Notes under the pieces: generated by a model | Databases searched by the model: none | The model's input: only the letters and a program-made list of their open reading frames with translations | Told to the model about the DNA's origin: nothing | Shown here: one piece after another, positions 49,219 through 57,700 of the stretch | How positions within the stretch are numbered: position 1 is the stretch's first letter | Layout of the letters: every line of letters begins with the position of its first letter | Made by a program: the position numbers and the translations under genes | Assembly (NCBI RefSeq): GCF_025994315.1 | Contig: NZ_BAQE01000032.1 | DNA from: Swaminathania salitolerans | Lineage (GTDB): Bacteria; Pseudomonadota; Alphaproteobacteria; Acetobacterales; Acetobacteraceae | Strand: one strand, 5' to 3' | DNA: 64,000 nt

Positions 49219-50628
49219 GTGAACGAAATCGATCAACTCCCGCTCGTCGTCATCGCGGGTCGTCCCAATGTCGGAAAATCGACGTTGTTCAATCGTCTCG
49301 TCGGGCGTCGACAGGCGATCGTGTCCGACATGCCCGGCGTCACCCGTGATCGCAAGGAGGGCGAGGCGCTCCTTCGCGGGAAGAGGGTCCGGCTGATCGA
49401 CACGGCCGGTCTCGAGGAGGCGGCGCCGGATACGCTGTACGGCCGTATGAGAGCCTCGTCGGAATCCGCAGTATCCCAGGCGGATCTCGTCCTGTTCTGT
49501 ATCGATGCCCGGGCCGGGGTGACACCTGCGGACAAGCATTTCGCGGCGTGGCTGCGGCGTCAGAACAAGCCGGTTCTGCTTCTGGCGAACAAGGCGGAAG
49601 GTGCCGCTGCGACGAGCGAGGTTCTCGAGGCCTATTCTCTCGGTCTCGGAACGCCCATGGCGCTCTCTGCCGAGCATGGAGAGGGAATCGCCCATCTGAT
49701 GGGCGAGATCGCGGATCGTCTGCCGGATACGAAGCGCGAGAAGGCGCCCCGTTCCGATCGCAATGCCAGACGTGACGAAGGCGATGATCCGGAGGAGGAT
49801 ATCCGTCCGGCGGGACCTCTGAGACTGGCTATCGTCGGGCGTCCGAATGCGGGAAAATCGACCCTGCTCAATGCGCTTCTGGGCGAGGAGCGGATGATCA
49901 CGGGACCGGAACCCGGGCTGACCCGCGATTCCATCGCCGTCGCCCTGCATGACGAGGTGGGGCCCATACAGCTCGTGGACACGGCGGGCCTGCGCCGCAA
50001 GGCACGCATCGAGCAGGATCTCGAACGGATGTCGGTTTCCGCATCGATCGAGGCCCTCAAGATGGCTGAGGTCGTGGTGCTGACCCTCGATGCGACCCTC
50101 GGCGTGCATGAGCAGGATCTCCAGATTGCCCGCCTTATCGAGCGGGAAGGGCGCGCCTGCGTGCTTGCTTTGAACAAATGGGATGCGGTCGAGGATCGCG
50201 CGGCCACGCGCCAGGCCATAGCTGACCGGATCGAGACATCCCTTGCGCAGATGCGCGGGATTCCTGTCGTCACGTTTTCTGCCCTGACCGGGGCCGGTGT
50301 CCAGAAGCTCCTCCCTGCGGTGCGGCGCGCGCATGAGGTGTGGAATTCGCGCGTGACGACCGGTGAGCTGAATCGCTGGTTCGAGGCGGCGCTGGAGCGG
50401 CATCAGCCTCCGCTCGTCGATGGAAGGCGTCTGAAGCTGCGTTACATGACGCAGGCCAAGTCGCGCCCGCCGACATTCATTCTTTTCGGGACACGGGCCG
50501 AGCTGCTCCCGGATTCGTACAAGCGTTACCTCGTCAACGGCCTTCGGGAAACGTTCCATCTCCCGGGGACGCCGATCCGTCTCCAGCTTCGCGGCACCAA
50601 GAACCCGTATGCGGAGACCCGTTCGTAA
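49219..50628 (+). CDS. der: Ribosome-assembly GTPase Der (EngA)
   Basis: Der is a tandem-G-domain GTPase acting in 50S ribosome maturation. Two P-loops (GRPNVGKST, GRPNAGKST), two G3 motifs (DTAGLEE, DTAGLRR), NKAE and NKWD G4 motifs, and a C-terminal KH-like domain ending near TPIRLQLRGTKNPY are all present in 469 residues. An acidic linker joins the G domains. The start is GTG 49219, three bases after bamB. Confidence 0.97.
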   Translation: MNEIDQLPLVVIAGRPNVGKSTLFNRLVGRRQAIVSDMPGVTRDRKEGEALLRGKRVRLIDTAGLEEAAPDTLYGRMRASSESAVSQADLVLFCIDARAGVTPADKHFAAWLRRQNKPVLLLANKAEGAAATSEVLEAYSLGLGTPMALSAEHGEGIAHLMGEIADRLPDTKREKAPRSDRNARRDEGDDPEEDIRPAGPLRLAIVGRPNAGKSTLLNALLGEERMITGPEPGLTRDSIAVALHDEVGPIQLVDTAGLRRKARIEQDLERMSVSASIEALKMAEVVVLTLDATLGVHEQDLQIARLIEREGRACVLALNKWDAVEDRAATRQAIADRIETSLAQMRGIPVVTFSALTGAGVQKLLPAVRRAHEVWNSRVTTGELNRWFEAALERHQPPLVDGRRLKLRYMTQAKSRPPTFILFGTRAELLPDSYKRYLVNGLRETFHLPGTPIRLQLRGTKNPYAETRS

Positions 50629-50640
50629 GGGATAGCCAGC

Positions 50641-51252
50641 ATGAATGAAGACAGGGTCGCAGGGCAGGATACCGCGCTTGTCCTGATCGAGTTCCAGAAC
50701 GATTTCGCCTCTGCCGGCGGGGCATTGCATGAGGGTGTCAGGCCGGAGATGGAACGTACCGGCATGCTGCCGCGGACGATCGATCTGGTGGCCGCTGCCC
50801 GCGCGAAAGGGGTCCGGATCGTCTGGGTGCCGATCGTCTTTGCCGAGGGATATCCCGAATTGCGGCAGGACATCTACGGCGTGCTCGCCAATGTGGTTGC
50901 CACCCGTGCCTTTCGCCGGGATGGCTGGGGCGGGCAGATCATCGAGTCTCTCACCCCGCATGACGAGGATATCGTCATCTCCGGAAAGCGGGGTCTGTGC
51001 GGCTTCGCGAGCACGAATCTCGATTTCGTGCTTCGGCAGAATGGCATCCGGCGTATCGCCCTCGGTGGATTTCTGACGGATTGCTGTGTCGAATCGACGA
51101 TGCGGACTGCCTATGAGCGCGGCTACGATGTCGTCACGCTCACCGATTGCGTTGCGACCCTTTCCCGGGCGCAGCATGAGGCGGCCATCCAGTACAGCTA
51201 TCCCATGTTCTCGCATCCCATGACGGCACGCGAGTTTCTGGAAACGGTCTGA
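50641..51252 (+). CDS. Isochorismatase-family cysteine hydrolase
   Basis: This 203-residue hydrolase has the Asp-Lys-Cys triad: D21 in IEFQNDF, K116 in ISGKRGLCGF, C149 in GGFLTDCCVESTMRTA. The fold is that of nicotinamidase/isochorismatase enzymes, but the substrate is unknown; no NAD or siderophore genes are adjacent. It starts 12 bp after der and may share its transcript. Confidence 0.85.
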   Translation: MNEDRVAGQDTALVLIEFQNDFASAGGALHEGVRPEMERTGMLPRTIDLVAAARAKGVRIVWVPIVFAEGYPELRQDIYGVLANVVATRAFRRDGWGGQIIESLTPHDEDIVISGKRGLCGFASTNLDFVLRQNGIRRIALGGFLTDCCVESTMRTAYERGYDVVTLTDCVATLSRAQHEAAIQYSYPMFSHPMTAREFLETV

Positions 51253-51388
51253 CCGCCCGGATCGATCGGGCAGGGTCGGAGAAGGAAGACCTTGCCGGAT
51301 CTGCGGGGGAAGGGCGTGGAGCAGGGCGCAGGTCGTTCGTGCTCGGACGCGCGACTCTCTGGCGCACGCTGTCCGACCATCGGATGAT

Positions 51389-51420
51389 GCCCGGGCGGTG
51401 ACCCGCAAGGGGGCCCGGGC
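51389..51420. terminator. Hairpin between the cysteine hydrolase and gntP
   Basis: Two copies of the self-complementary GCCCGGGC, 16 bp apart, can pair as an 8-bp stem in the convergent gap. No T-tract follows, so terminator activity is uncertain. Confidence 0.35.
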
Positions 51421-51452
51421 AGGGATCGGGGCGCCGGATGAGCCCCGGATCG

Positions 51453-52793
51453 TCAGATGAACAGGGAGGCGAGGAGACAGAATCCCAGTCCGAGAAACGC
51501 GATCAGTGTCTCGATCACGCACCATGTCTTGATCGTCTGGGGCACGGTCAGGCCCAGATACTCCTTGATCTGCCAGAAACCGGCATCGTTCATGGGACCG
51601 AAGGCAACCGAACCCGCGCCCGTCACGAGTACCATCAGTTCCGGCGAGACGCCGTGACTTTTCAGGAGGATGGGACCGGCGATGCTCGAAGCCGTGCTCA
51701 TCGCCACCGTGGCGGAGCCACAGGCGACGCGCACGATGACCGCAAGAAGCCAGCCGAGCACGAGCACAGGGACATGCGCGCCCAGTGCCGCATCGGTGAT
51801 GGCCTTGGAAACGCCGCTATCCACGAGTTCGCGACCGAAGCCTCCCCCGGCACCGACGAGCAGCATGATCAGCGCGGTCGGGCCGAGACATTCATTGGTG
51901 AATCTGAGAATGGTATCGCGCGAGAAACCGCGCGCCAGCCCAAGCACGTAAAACGAGAGAATGACCGCGAGAACGAGGGCGATATCGGTATTGCCGATGA
52001 AGTGAAGCGCCGTGTTGACCGTCGTGCCGGGGCTGGAAACGCGATCTGCCACAGAGGCGACGAGCATCAGCACCACCGGGGAGAGGATGGTGAAGACCGT
52101 GATTGCGAAGCTCGGCATATTGGCGGGCGGCTCGCGGTTGACGAATTGCGCTGCCAGCGGGTTCGCCTCCGTCAGGGGGACACGGGGGGCGATGAAACGC
52201 GAGAAGAGCGGCCCTGCTATGATCGCGATGGGCGTGCCGATCAGGATGCCGAGGAAGATCGTATGCCCCGTATTCGCATGATAGGCGGAAAGGGCGAGAA
52301 GCGTGGCCGGATGCGGCGGGATCATCGCATGGGTGACGGAGAGGGCGGCGCCCATGGGAAGCGCCACCCGGAGCAAGGGGGTTTCCGTTCGTGCGGCGAG
52401 GACGAAGGCCAGCGGGATGAGCAGGACGAAGCCGACCTCGAAAAAGACGGGCAGGCCGATCAGAAGCCCGATGATCATCATGGCCCAGTCGACCCGGGAT
52501 CGCCCGGCATAGCCCGAAATCGTGAGGGCGATCCGGTCCGCACCGCCCGATTCGGCAAGCATCTTGCCCAGCATGGTGCCGAGCGCGATGACCGTGCCGA
52601 CATGGCCGAGCACATGGCCTGCCCCCTGCTCGAAGGATTTCACCACCTCGTCGGCGGGCATCCCTGCGGCGAGGGCAAGCGCCAGAGAGACCGTGAAGAG
52701 AACGATGAAGGGGTTGAGCCTGAAATAGGCAATGAGCACGACGATCGCGAGAATCGCGGCTGTGGCGAGGGAGATGGCAAAAATCGCAGACAT
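51453..52793 (-). CDS. gntP: GntP-family gluconate:H+ symporter
   Basis: This 446-residue, 12- to 14-helix permease belongs to the Gnt family, which imports gluconate and related sugar acids. Diagnostic segments: VVLIAYFRLNPFIVLF, FEQGAGHVLGHVGTVIALGTMLGKMLAESGGADRIA, VFFEVGFVLLIPLAF, THAMIPPHPATLLAL, and GPMNDAGFWQIKEYLGL near the C-terminus. Acetic acid bacteria make gluconate in the periplasm, so uptake through GntP fits. ATG 52793 faces a non-coding region with a palindrome about 120 bp upstream. Confidence 0.92.
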   Translation of the reverse strand: MSAIFAISLATAAILAIVVLIAYFRLNPFIVLFTVSLALALAAGMPADEVVKSFEQGAGHVLGHVGTVIALGTMLGKMLAESGGADRIALTISGYAGRSRVDWAMMIIGLLIGLPVFFEVGFVLLIPLAFVLAARTETPLLRVALPMGAALSVTHAMIPPHPATLLALSAYHANTGHTIFLGILIGTPIAIIAGPLFSRFIAPRVPLTEANPLAAQFVNREPPANMPSFAITVFTILSPVVLMLVASVADRVSSPGTTVNTALHFIGNTDIALVLAVILSFYVLGLARGFSRDTILRFTNECLGPTALIMLLVGAGGGFGRELVDSGVSKAITDAALGAHVPVLVLGWLLAVIVRVACGSATVAMSTASSIAGPILLKSHGVSPELMVLVTGAGSVAFGPMNDAGFWQIKEYLGLTVPQTIKTWCVIETLIAFLGLGFCLLASLFI

Positions 52794-52911
52794 GGCGTGA
52801 TCTCGAAACTGAAACCGTCACGTGTCAACGCGGCTTCAGGCGGAAATGCGATCACATATTGGGTAATAATCCTGCGATATTCGTGGATCAGGCGGAAAAA
52901 CCCCGACAATC

Positions 52912-52925
52912 TTGGATCGATCCAA
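52912..52925. promoter_or_regulatory. Candidate operator, 14-bp palindrome upstream of gntP
   Basis: TTGGATCGATCCAA is a perfect palindrome about 120 bp upstream of gntP and 140 bp upstream of the divergent dienelactone hydrolase gene. Its size and symmetry suit a LacI/GntR-type repressor, but no such regulator gene is next to it. Confidence 0.4.
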
Positions 52926-53063
52926 ATATCACATTTCCGCCAACGCAGCGCCGCCCACCGGCAGGGAATGGCGGAGCTGGGCCGCCTCCTTTAAGGGATT
53001 ACACAGAGTTTTGACCTTCGTCCGCCGGAAGGCGGGCGTGCAGATGTTCCGGGAGACACAACC

Positions 53064-53813
53064 GTGCTGATTCGCAGTGACGAGAAAAACGATATCGAAA
53101 CCCCGACCGGCCCGATGCGCGTCCATCTGTACCGGCCTGTCGGCCCGGGACGGTTTCCGGCCATTCTCCTGTTTTCGGAGATCTATCAGGTCACGGCGCC
53201 GATCGAGCGCCTCGCCGCCATGATCGCTGGTCAGGGCTATCTCGTCGCCGTACCGGAAGTCTATCATGAATATGAGGCACCCGGATGCGTGCTTGCCTAT
53301 GATCAGGCGGGCACGGAGCGCGGGAATACGCTCAAATACACCAAACCCGTCGGGCAGTTCGACAGCGATGTCGCCTCTCTTGTCGCGTGGCTTCGCGAGC
53401 ACGAGGGCTGCAACGGCCGCTTCGGCGCGTTCGGTGTCTGTCTCGGCGGCCATCTCGCCTTCCGGGCCGCGCAGAACCCCGCGATCGAGGCCACCGCGTG
53501 CTTCTATGCGACCGATCTTCACACCGGAACGCTCGGCGGCGAGCGCGCAGACGGGACGCTGGCCCGGTGCAGCGCGATCGCAGGGGAGATCATGATGGTG
53601 TGGGGCCGCTCCGACCCGCATGTTCCCTATGAGGGGAGGCGGCAGATCAGGGATGCGCTCGAGCAGGCCGGTACGGCTCTCGAATGGCACGAGGTGGATG
53701 GCCAGCACGCCTTTCTGCGCGATGGCGCGCCGCGTTTCGATGCAGCACTTTTCCTTCAGGGAATGGCCTTGACTTCGGCTCTCTATCATCGCGTCTTCAT
53801 CCGCCAGGTCTGA
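53064..53813 (+). CDS. Dienelactone hydrolase family protein
   Basis: This alpha/beta hydrolase (249 residues) has the Cys-Asp-His triad of dienelactone hydrolases: C126 in GAFGVCLGGHLAF, D184 in WGRSDPHVPYEG, H215 in VDGQHAFLRD. The nucleophile is cysteine, as in the true family. No aromatic catabolism genes surround it, so another ester or lactone may be the substrate. The GTG start at 53064 has GGGAG upstream. An MFS gene follows 3 bp after the stop, so the two are cotranscribed. Confidence 0.85.
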   Translation: MLIRSDEKNDIETPTGPMRVHLYRPVGPGRFPAILLFSEIYQVTAPIERLAAMIAGQGYLVAVPEVYHEYEAPGCVLAYDQAGTERGNTLKYTKPVGQFDSDVASLVAWLREHEGCNGRFGAFGVCLGGHLAFRAAQNPAIEATACFYATDLHTGTLGGERADGTLARCSAIAGEIMMVWGRSDPHVPYEGRRQIRDALEQAGTALEWHEVDGQHAFLRDGAPRFDAALFLQGMALTSALYHRVFIRQV

Positions 53814-53816
53814 CCC

Positions 53817-55214
53817 GTGAAGGCGGAGCCGGTCCGGGACGGATTGTACGGGGCCGAGCGTGTCCGGGCGATGCTGGCCGTCGCCCTCGCCGTTCTGCTT
53901 TCCGTACTCGATTATGCGGTCGCGAATGTGGCGCTTCCGAGCATCGCGCATGATCTCGGCATTGCGTCCTCCCAGTCCATCTGGGTGATCAATGCCTATC
54001 AGCTCGCCTCGCTCTCGATGCTGCTCCCTCTTGCCTCGATCGGCGCCAGGATCGGCTTTGCGACGATGTGCCGGTTCGGAATCGCATTGTTCGTTCTCGC
54101 CTCGATATTCTGCGCCCTGTCCCATTCGCTGTTGCAGCTTGCCCTTGCACGCGCCCTGCAGGGCGCGGGGGGCGGCTGCATCATGAGCGTCGCCATCGCG
54201 CTGATCCGCTTCATCTATCCGCGAAATGCCCTCGGTCGCGGCCTGTCGCTCAACGGTCTGATCATCGGAACCGGCGTGGCGCTCGGGCCGACGGTCGGAT
54301 CTCTCGTTCTCTCGGTCGCATCGTGGCCATGGATCTTCTGGATCAACGTGCCGCTTGGTCTGGCGGCGCTCCTGCTCGCCCGGTTTGCCTTGCCGACGAC
54401 GCCCCGCTCGGAAAGGGCGCTCGATCTTCCGGCCATACTCCTCACGATCGCTGCCTTCACGCTTACGGTCATCGGCATAGACGATGCCGTGCATGGAGGA
54501 TCCGCCTCGGGTGCTGCGCTCGTTCTGTGCGGGATCGCTTGCTGGGCGGGATTGCTCCGCTACCAGAAAGGGCGCGCCGATCCCGTCGTGCCCGTCGATC
54601 TTCTGGCCGTGCCGTCCTTTCTCGTCGCTTTCATCGTCGGTCTTGTCGGCTTCATCGCCTCGAATTTCTTCATCATCGCGATGCCGTTCACGCTTGAGAC
54701 GGTGTTCCATCGTCCGGCGACCGTCACCGGGTTCCTCATCACGCCCTGGGCGGTCGGCGTTGCTGTCATGTCGTTTCTGGTCGGGCGATGGGCCGACCGC
54801 GTTCCGGCATCGCTGCTCTCGAGCTTCGGTCTGGCAGTCACGGGCTGCGGTTTTGCCCTTCTGTGGCAGATGCCGCAGGATGCGGGCAATGTCTCGATCG
54901 CCTGGCGCGTGGCTCTGGCCGGAGCCGGTTTCGGTATATTCCAGCCACCGAACAACCGGGTCATGATGCTCTCGGCGCCGACCGGGCGGGAAGGGAGCGC
55001 CAGCGGGCTGGTTTCCGTGGCGCGGCTCGGCGGGCAGACGCTCGGGGCGCTTCTCGTCGCCAGCGTGTTCCGCTTCAGCACGCATGCTTCCGTACTATGT
55101 CTGTTCTGCGCGATGTGCGTCGCCTGGCTGGGTGCCACGCTCAGCGTGGCGAGGCTGCTCGGCCCCGGCTCTGGCCCCGGTTCTGGCCCCGTTCAGCCCG
55201 GCAGAATGCGATAG
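53817..55214 (+). CDS. MFS drug-resistance-type transporter (DHA2, 14 helices)
   Basis: This 465-residue transporter has helix-1 LSVLDYAVANVALPSIA, a motif of 14-helix drug:H+ antiporters, and motif C-like GTGVALGPTVGSLVL in helix 5. It is coupled to the dienelactone hydrolase gene. It may export a lactone-related or toxic compound, but the substrate is open. The extreme C-terminus contains a Gly-Ser-Gly-Pro repeat (GPGSGPGSGP). Its end overlaps the convergent methyltransferase gene by 22 bp. Confidence 0.87.
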   Translation: MKAEPVRDGLYGAERVRAMLAVALAVLLSVLDYAVANVALPSIAHDLGIASSQSIWVINAYQLASLSMLLPLASIGARIGFATMCRFGIALFVLASIFCALSHSLLQLALARALQGAGGGCIMSVAIALIRFIYPRNALGRGLSLNGLIIGTGVALGPTVGSLVLSVASWPWIFWINVPLGLAALLLARFALPTTPRSERALDLPAILLTIAAFTLTVIGIDDAVHGGSASGAALVLCGIACWAGLLRYQKGRADPVVPVDLLAVPSFLVAFIVGLVGFIASNFFIIAMPFTLETVFHRPATVTGFLITPWAVGVAVMSFLVGRWADRVPASLLSSFGLAVTGCGFALLWQMPQDAGNVSIAWRVALAGAGFGIFQPPNNRVMMLSAPTGREGSASGLVSVARLGGQTLGALLVASVFRFSTHASVLCLFCAMCVAWLGATLSVARLLGPGSGPGSGPVQPGRMR

Positions 55215-55900
55215 AGCGTGGTGTCGCGCTCCGTCTTGCCTTCGAGCTCGAGTGTCGTGGCGATGCGGCTCCGGCGCAGGATCTCGATCCCTGTTTTCGG
55301 GGCATAGGGTCGGCCCGGATCGGCCATCCAGACTTCCATGGAGGCGGCGCATCGCCTGAGCCAGGGAATCAGACGATCGGCCATGGACTGGTTGTAGCAG
55401 ACATCGCCGCAAAGCAGCAGGTCGATCGGCGGCAGGTCGCCGATATCCGTTCCGCTCAGATCGCCGGGGAGGGGCGTGACGCGGACGTCGTTCAGGGTGG
55501 CGTTCAGGCCTGCGCAGTGCAGGGCGAGCGGATCGATATCGTTGACGAACACCTCTTTCGCTCCCGCCCGGGCGCAAGCGATTGCGGCAAGCCCTCCACC
55601 GCAGGCGAAATCGAGAACCGACCGACCGGCAATGCGCCCGGGATGATCCAGGGCATAGCGCGCGAGAAGCTGGCTGCCGGGCCAGGAGAACGCCCAGAAC
55701 GGAGGTTCGATGTTCAGAGCGTCCAGATGCGTTTCCGTCGCCTGCCAGATCGGCGTGATCTCGGTGGCTAGGTGAAGACGGAGTTCGGGCACGCCCGGAG
55801 CGACCTCGATGGTCGTCTGCCCCGCGATAAAGCTGTCGGGATCGGGAGGCTGCCGGGAGTCGGGGGCGGATCCGGTCGAGGAGGCGGGCCGGGCGCTCAC
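55193..55900 (-). CDS. SAM-dependent methyltransferase, EtfB lysine methyltransferase-like
   Basis: This class I methyltransferase (235 residues) has SAM motif I VLDFACGGGLAAIACARAGA, DIDPLALHCAGLNA and LLLCGDVCYN. The preceding PPFWAFSWPGSQLLARY is characteristic of the EtfB/nicotinamide-type protein methyltransferase group (METTL20 homologues). A role in methylating the electron-transfer flavoprotein beta subunit is plausible. The start GTG 55900 overlaps the ubiA stop (GTGA), so the genes are coupled. An earlier frame extension would run into ubiA and is rejected. Confidence 0.8.
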   Translation of the reverse strand: MSARPASSTGSAPDSRQPPDPDSFIAGQTTIEVAPGVPELRLHLATEITPIWQATETHLDALNIEPPFWAFSWPGSQLLARYALDHPGRIAGRSVLDFACGGGLAAIACARAGAKEVFVNDIDPLALHCAGLNATLNDVRVTPLPGDLSGTDIGDLPPIDLLLCGDVCYNQSMADRLIPWLRRCAASMEVWMADPGRPYAPKTGIEILRRSRIATTLELEGKTERDTTLYRILPG

Positions 55901-56817
55901 GCGAGGAACCGCCCGAGCAGAAAGGCCAGCGCCAGAACCATGCCGACCGGGACGTTCTGGCGGAAGAGTGCGAGGCACCCGGCCGGGTCGTGGATATCGA
56001 GATGACGGACCTGACGGAAGAGGAGCCCGCAGGCAAGCAGGGCGACAGGCCAGAAGCTCCAGTGCATGGCACCGCCTGCACCGCAGAGCAGGAAGAAGAC
56101 GCTCGCCCCGCCATAGCACAGGGCGACGAAGAGCCGGGCCTTTCCCGCCCAGAGGCGCGAGGTCGAGCGCACGCCGATCCGGGCATCGTCATCCATGTCC
56201 TGAAATCCGTAGATCGTGTCGAAGCCGAGCTGCCACAGGATCGTGCCCGCGTAGAGCATGAGTCCCACCGCGTCGAGCCTGCCCGCGCTGGCCGCATATC
56301 CCATCGGGGCGCCGAAGCCGAATGTGAAGCCCATCACGAGCTGGGGCCACCATGTAACGCGCTTTGCTGCCGGGTAGAGGCTGACCAGAAGGAGCGCGAG
56401 CGGCGCGAGAGCCCAGCAGATCGGGGGGAGGCAGGCGAGCACCAGAGCGCCGACGCCCAGAAGCCCGGCGAGAAGGACCAGAGCCTGCCGGACAGAGAGC
56501 GCACCGCTCGCCAGAGGGCGGCCCGCAGTACGCGAGACCTGCGCGTCGATCCGGCGATCCCAGATATCGTTGACGACGCATCCCGCCGAGCGCATGGCGA
56601 GCGATCCGACGGCGAAGAGAATGCCGAGCAGGAGAATATGGGCGGGCCGGGACGTTGCAGGCAGGGCGATCCCCCATAGCCCGGGCAGGAAGAGCAGCCA
56701 TGTTCCAACCGGACGGTCGAGCCGGGCGAGCAGGAGATACGGCCGCATTCCCTGCGGGAAACGGGCGATCCAGCCATGAGCGCGTATGTCGGTATGGGAC
56801 GCGTGCGGGCCGCTCAT
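55897..56817 (-). CDS. ubiA: 4-hydroxybenzoate polyprenyltransferase
   Basis: UbiA prenylates 4-hydroxybenzoate in ubiquinone synthesis at the inner membrane. Two aspartate-rich motifs are clear: CVVNDIWDRRIDAQVSRTAGRPL and DTIYGFQDMDDDARIGVRST. Seven to nine helices fill 306 residues. ATG 56817 follows a near-perfect AAGGAG six bases upstream and is preferred to ATG 56847. It diverges from rsmE and is coupled to the methyltransferase gene. Confidence 0.95.
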   Translation of the reverse strand: MSGPHASHTDIRAHGWIARFPQGMRPYLLLARLDRPVGTWLLFLPGLWGIALPATSRPAHILLLGILFAVGSLAMRSAGCVVNDIWDRRIDAQVSRTAGRPLASGALSVRQALVLLAGLLGVGALVLACLPPICWALAPLALLLVSLYPAAKRVTWWPQLVMGFTFGFGAPMGYAASAGRLDAVGLMLYAGTILWQLGFDTIYGFQDMDDDARIGVRSTSRLWAGKARLFVALCYGGASVFFLLCGAGGAMHWSFWPVALLACGLLFRQVRHLDIHDPAGCLALFRQNVPVGMVLALAFLLGRFLA

Positions 56818-56891
56818 TCTCTTCTCCTTGTCGTCATGAAGGTTCATTGCGTCTATGAAAGCGCAACGTCAATCACGATCACGGTGCAATC

Positions 56892-57641
56892 ATGCAGGAC
56901 AGTCCGCGTCTCCATCTCGCCCCGGAAACCCTGCAGGGCCAGGCCGGGGAGACGATCGCCCTCGCTCCGGGTCATGTGCGCTATCTGGCGACGGTTCTGC
57001 GTCTCGGCGAGGGTGATCTCATCCGGGTGTTCAATGTGCGAGCAGGAGAGTGGGAGGCCCGTCTCGGGGCGTTGCGCAAGGAGCGGGGAAGCGCGACCCT
57101 CGTCCGGCAGCTTCGCCCCCCCTCTCTTCCCTCCGGGGACGTGACGCTTCTTTTCGCGCCGCTCAAGCGCGATGCGACCGACCTCGTGATACGGATGGGG
57201 ACGGAGCTCGGTGTGACGCGGTTCTGCCCCGTCGTGACCGACCGTACCAACACGCACAGGATCAACGACGAGCGGCTCTCGGCAATCGCTGCGGAAGCCG
57301 CGGAACAATGCGAACGCCTCGACGTGCCGGAAATCGCTCCTCTCGAGCCTCTGACCCGGCACCTCCAGGACTGGCCGGACACGATGCCGGTCTATCTCGC
57401 GCTCGAGCGCCACGAGACCGGCGATCGCGACGGCACACCCGCCCGGCCCTGCGACCCGGTGCCGGAGTCCTATGGATTGCTGATCGGACCGGAGGGCGGA
57501 TTCTCCGAAGGCGAGCGTCGTTTCCTGCTCGAGCATCCCCGGATCCAGGCGATTTCGCTCGGTGCGCTCGTCCTGCGGGCCGATACGGCGGTGGCAACCG
57601 GACTTGCCCAGTTGGCGTTTCGCGCCCGTCGGTCCATATAG
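56892..57641 (+). CDS. rsmE: 16S rRNA (uracil1498-N3)-methyltransferase
   Basis: RsmE is a SPOUT-fold methyltransferase for U1498 in 16S rRNA. The N-terminal PUA-like domain (RYLATVLRLGEGDLIRVFN) and the C-terminal knot motifs (LLIGPEGGFSEGE, ALVLRADTAVATGLA) are clear in 249 residues. It diverges from ubiA. Confidence 0.95.
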   Translation: MQDSPRLHLAPETLQGQAGETIALAPGHVRYLATVLRLGEGDLIRVFNVRAGEWEARLGALRKERGSATLVRQLRPPSLPSGDVTLLFAPLKRDATDLVIRMGTELGVTRFCPVVTDRTNTHRINDERLSAIAAEAAEQCERLDVPEIAPLEPLTRHLQDWPDTMPVYLALERHETGDRDGTPARPCDPVPESYGLLIGPEGGFSEGERRFLLEHPRIQAISLGALVLRADTAVATGLAQLAFRARRSI

Positions 57642-57700
57642 GACGAAACTCCCCGGTTTCTATTTACTGATTCCCGCTTTCCCAGGACCCTGCGCTGCCC

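Noticed and set aside
48841..51525. 894-residue open frame on the minus strand
   Set aside because: It is antisense to bamB, der and the cysteine hydrolase; composition rich in Arg/His/Asp typical of shadow frames.
52929..55085. 718-residue open frame on the minus strand
   Set aside because: It is antisense to the dienelactone hydrolase and MFS genes; no domain or start signal.
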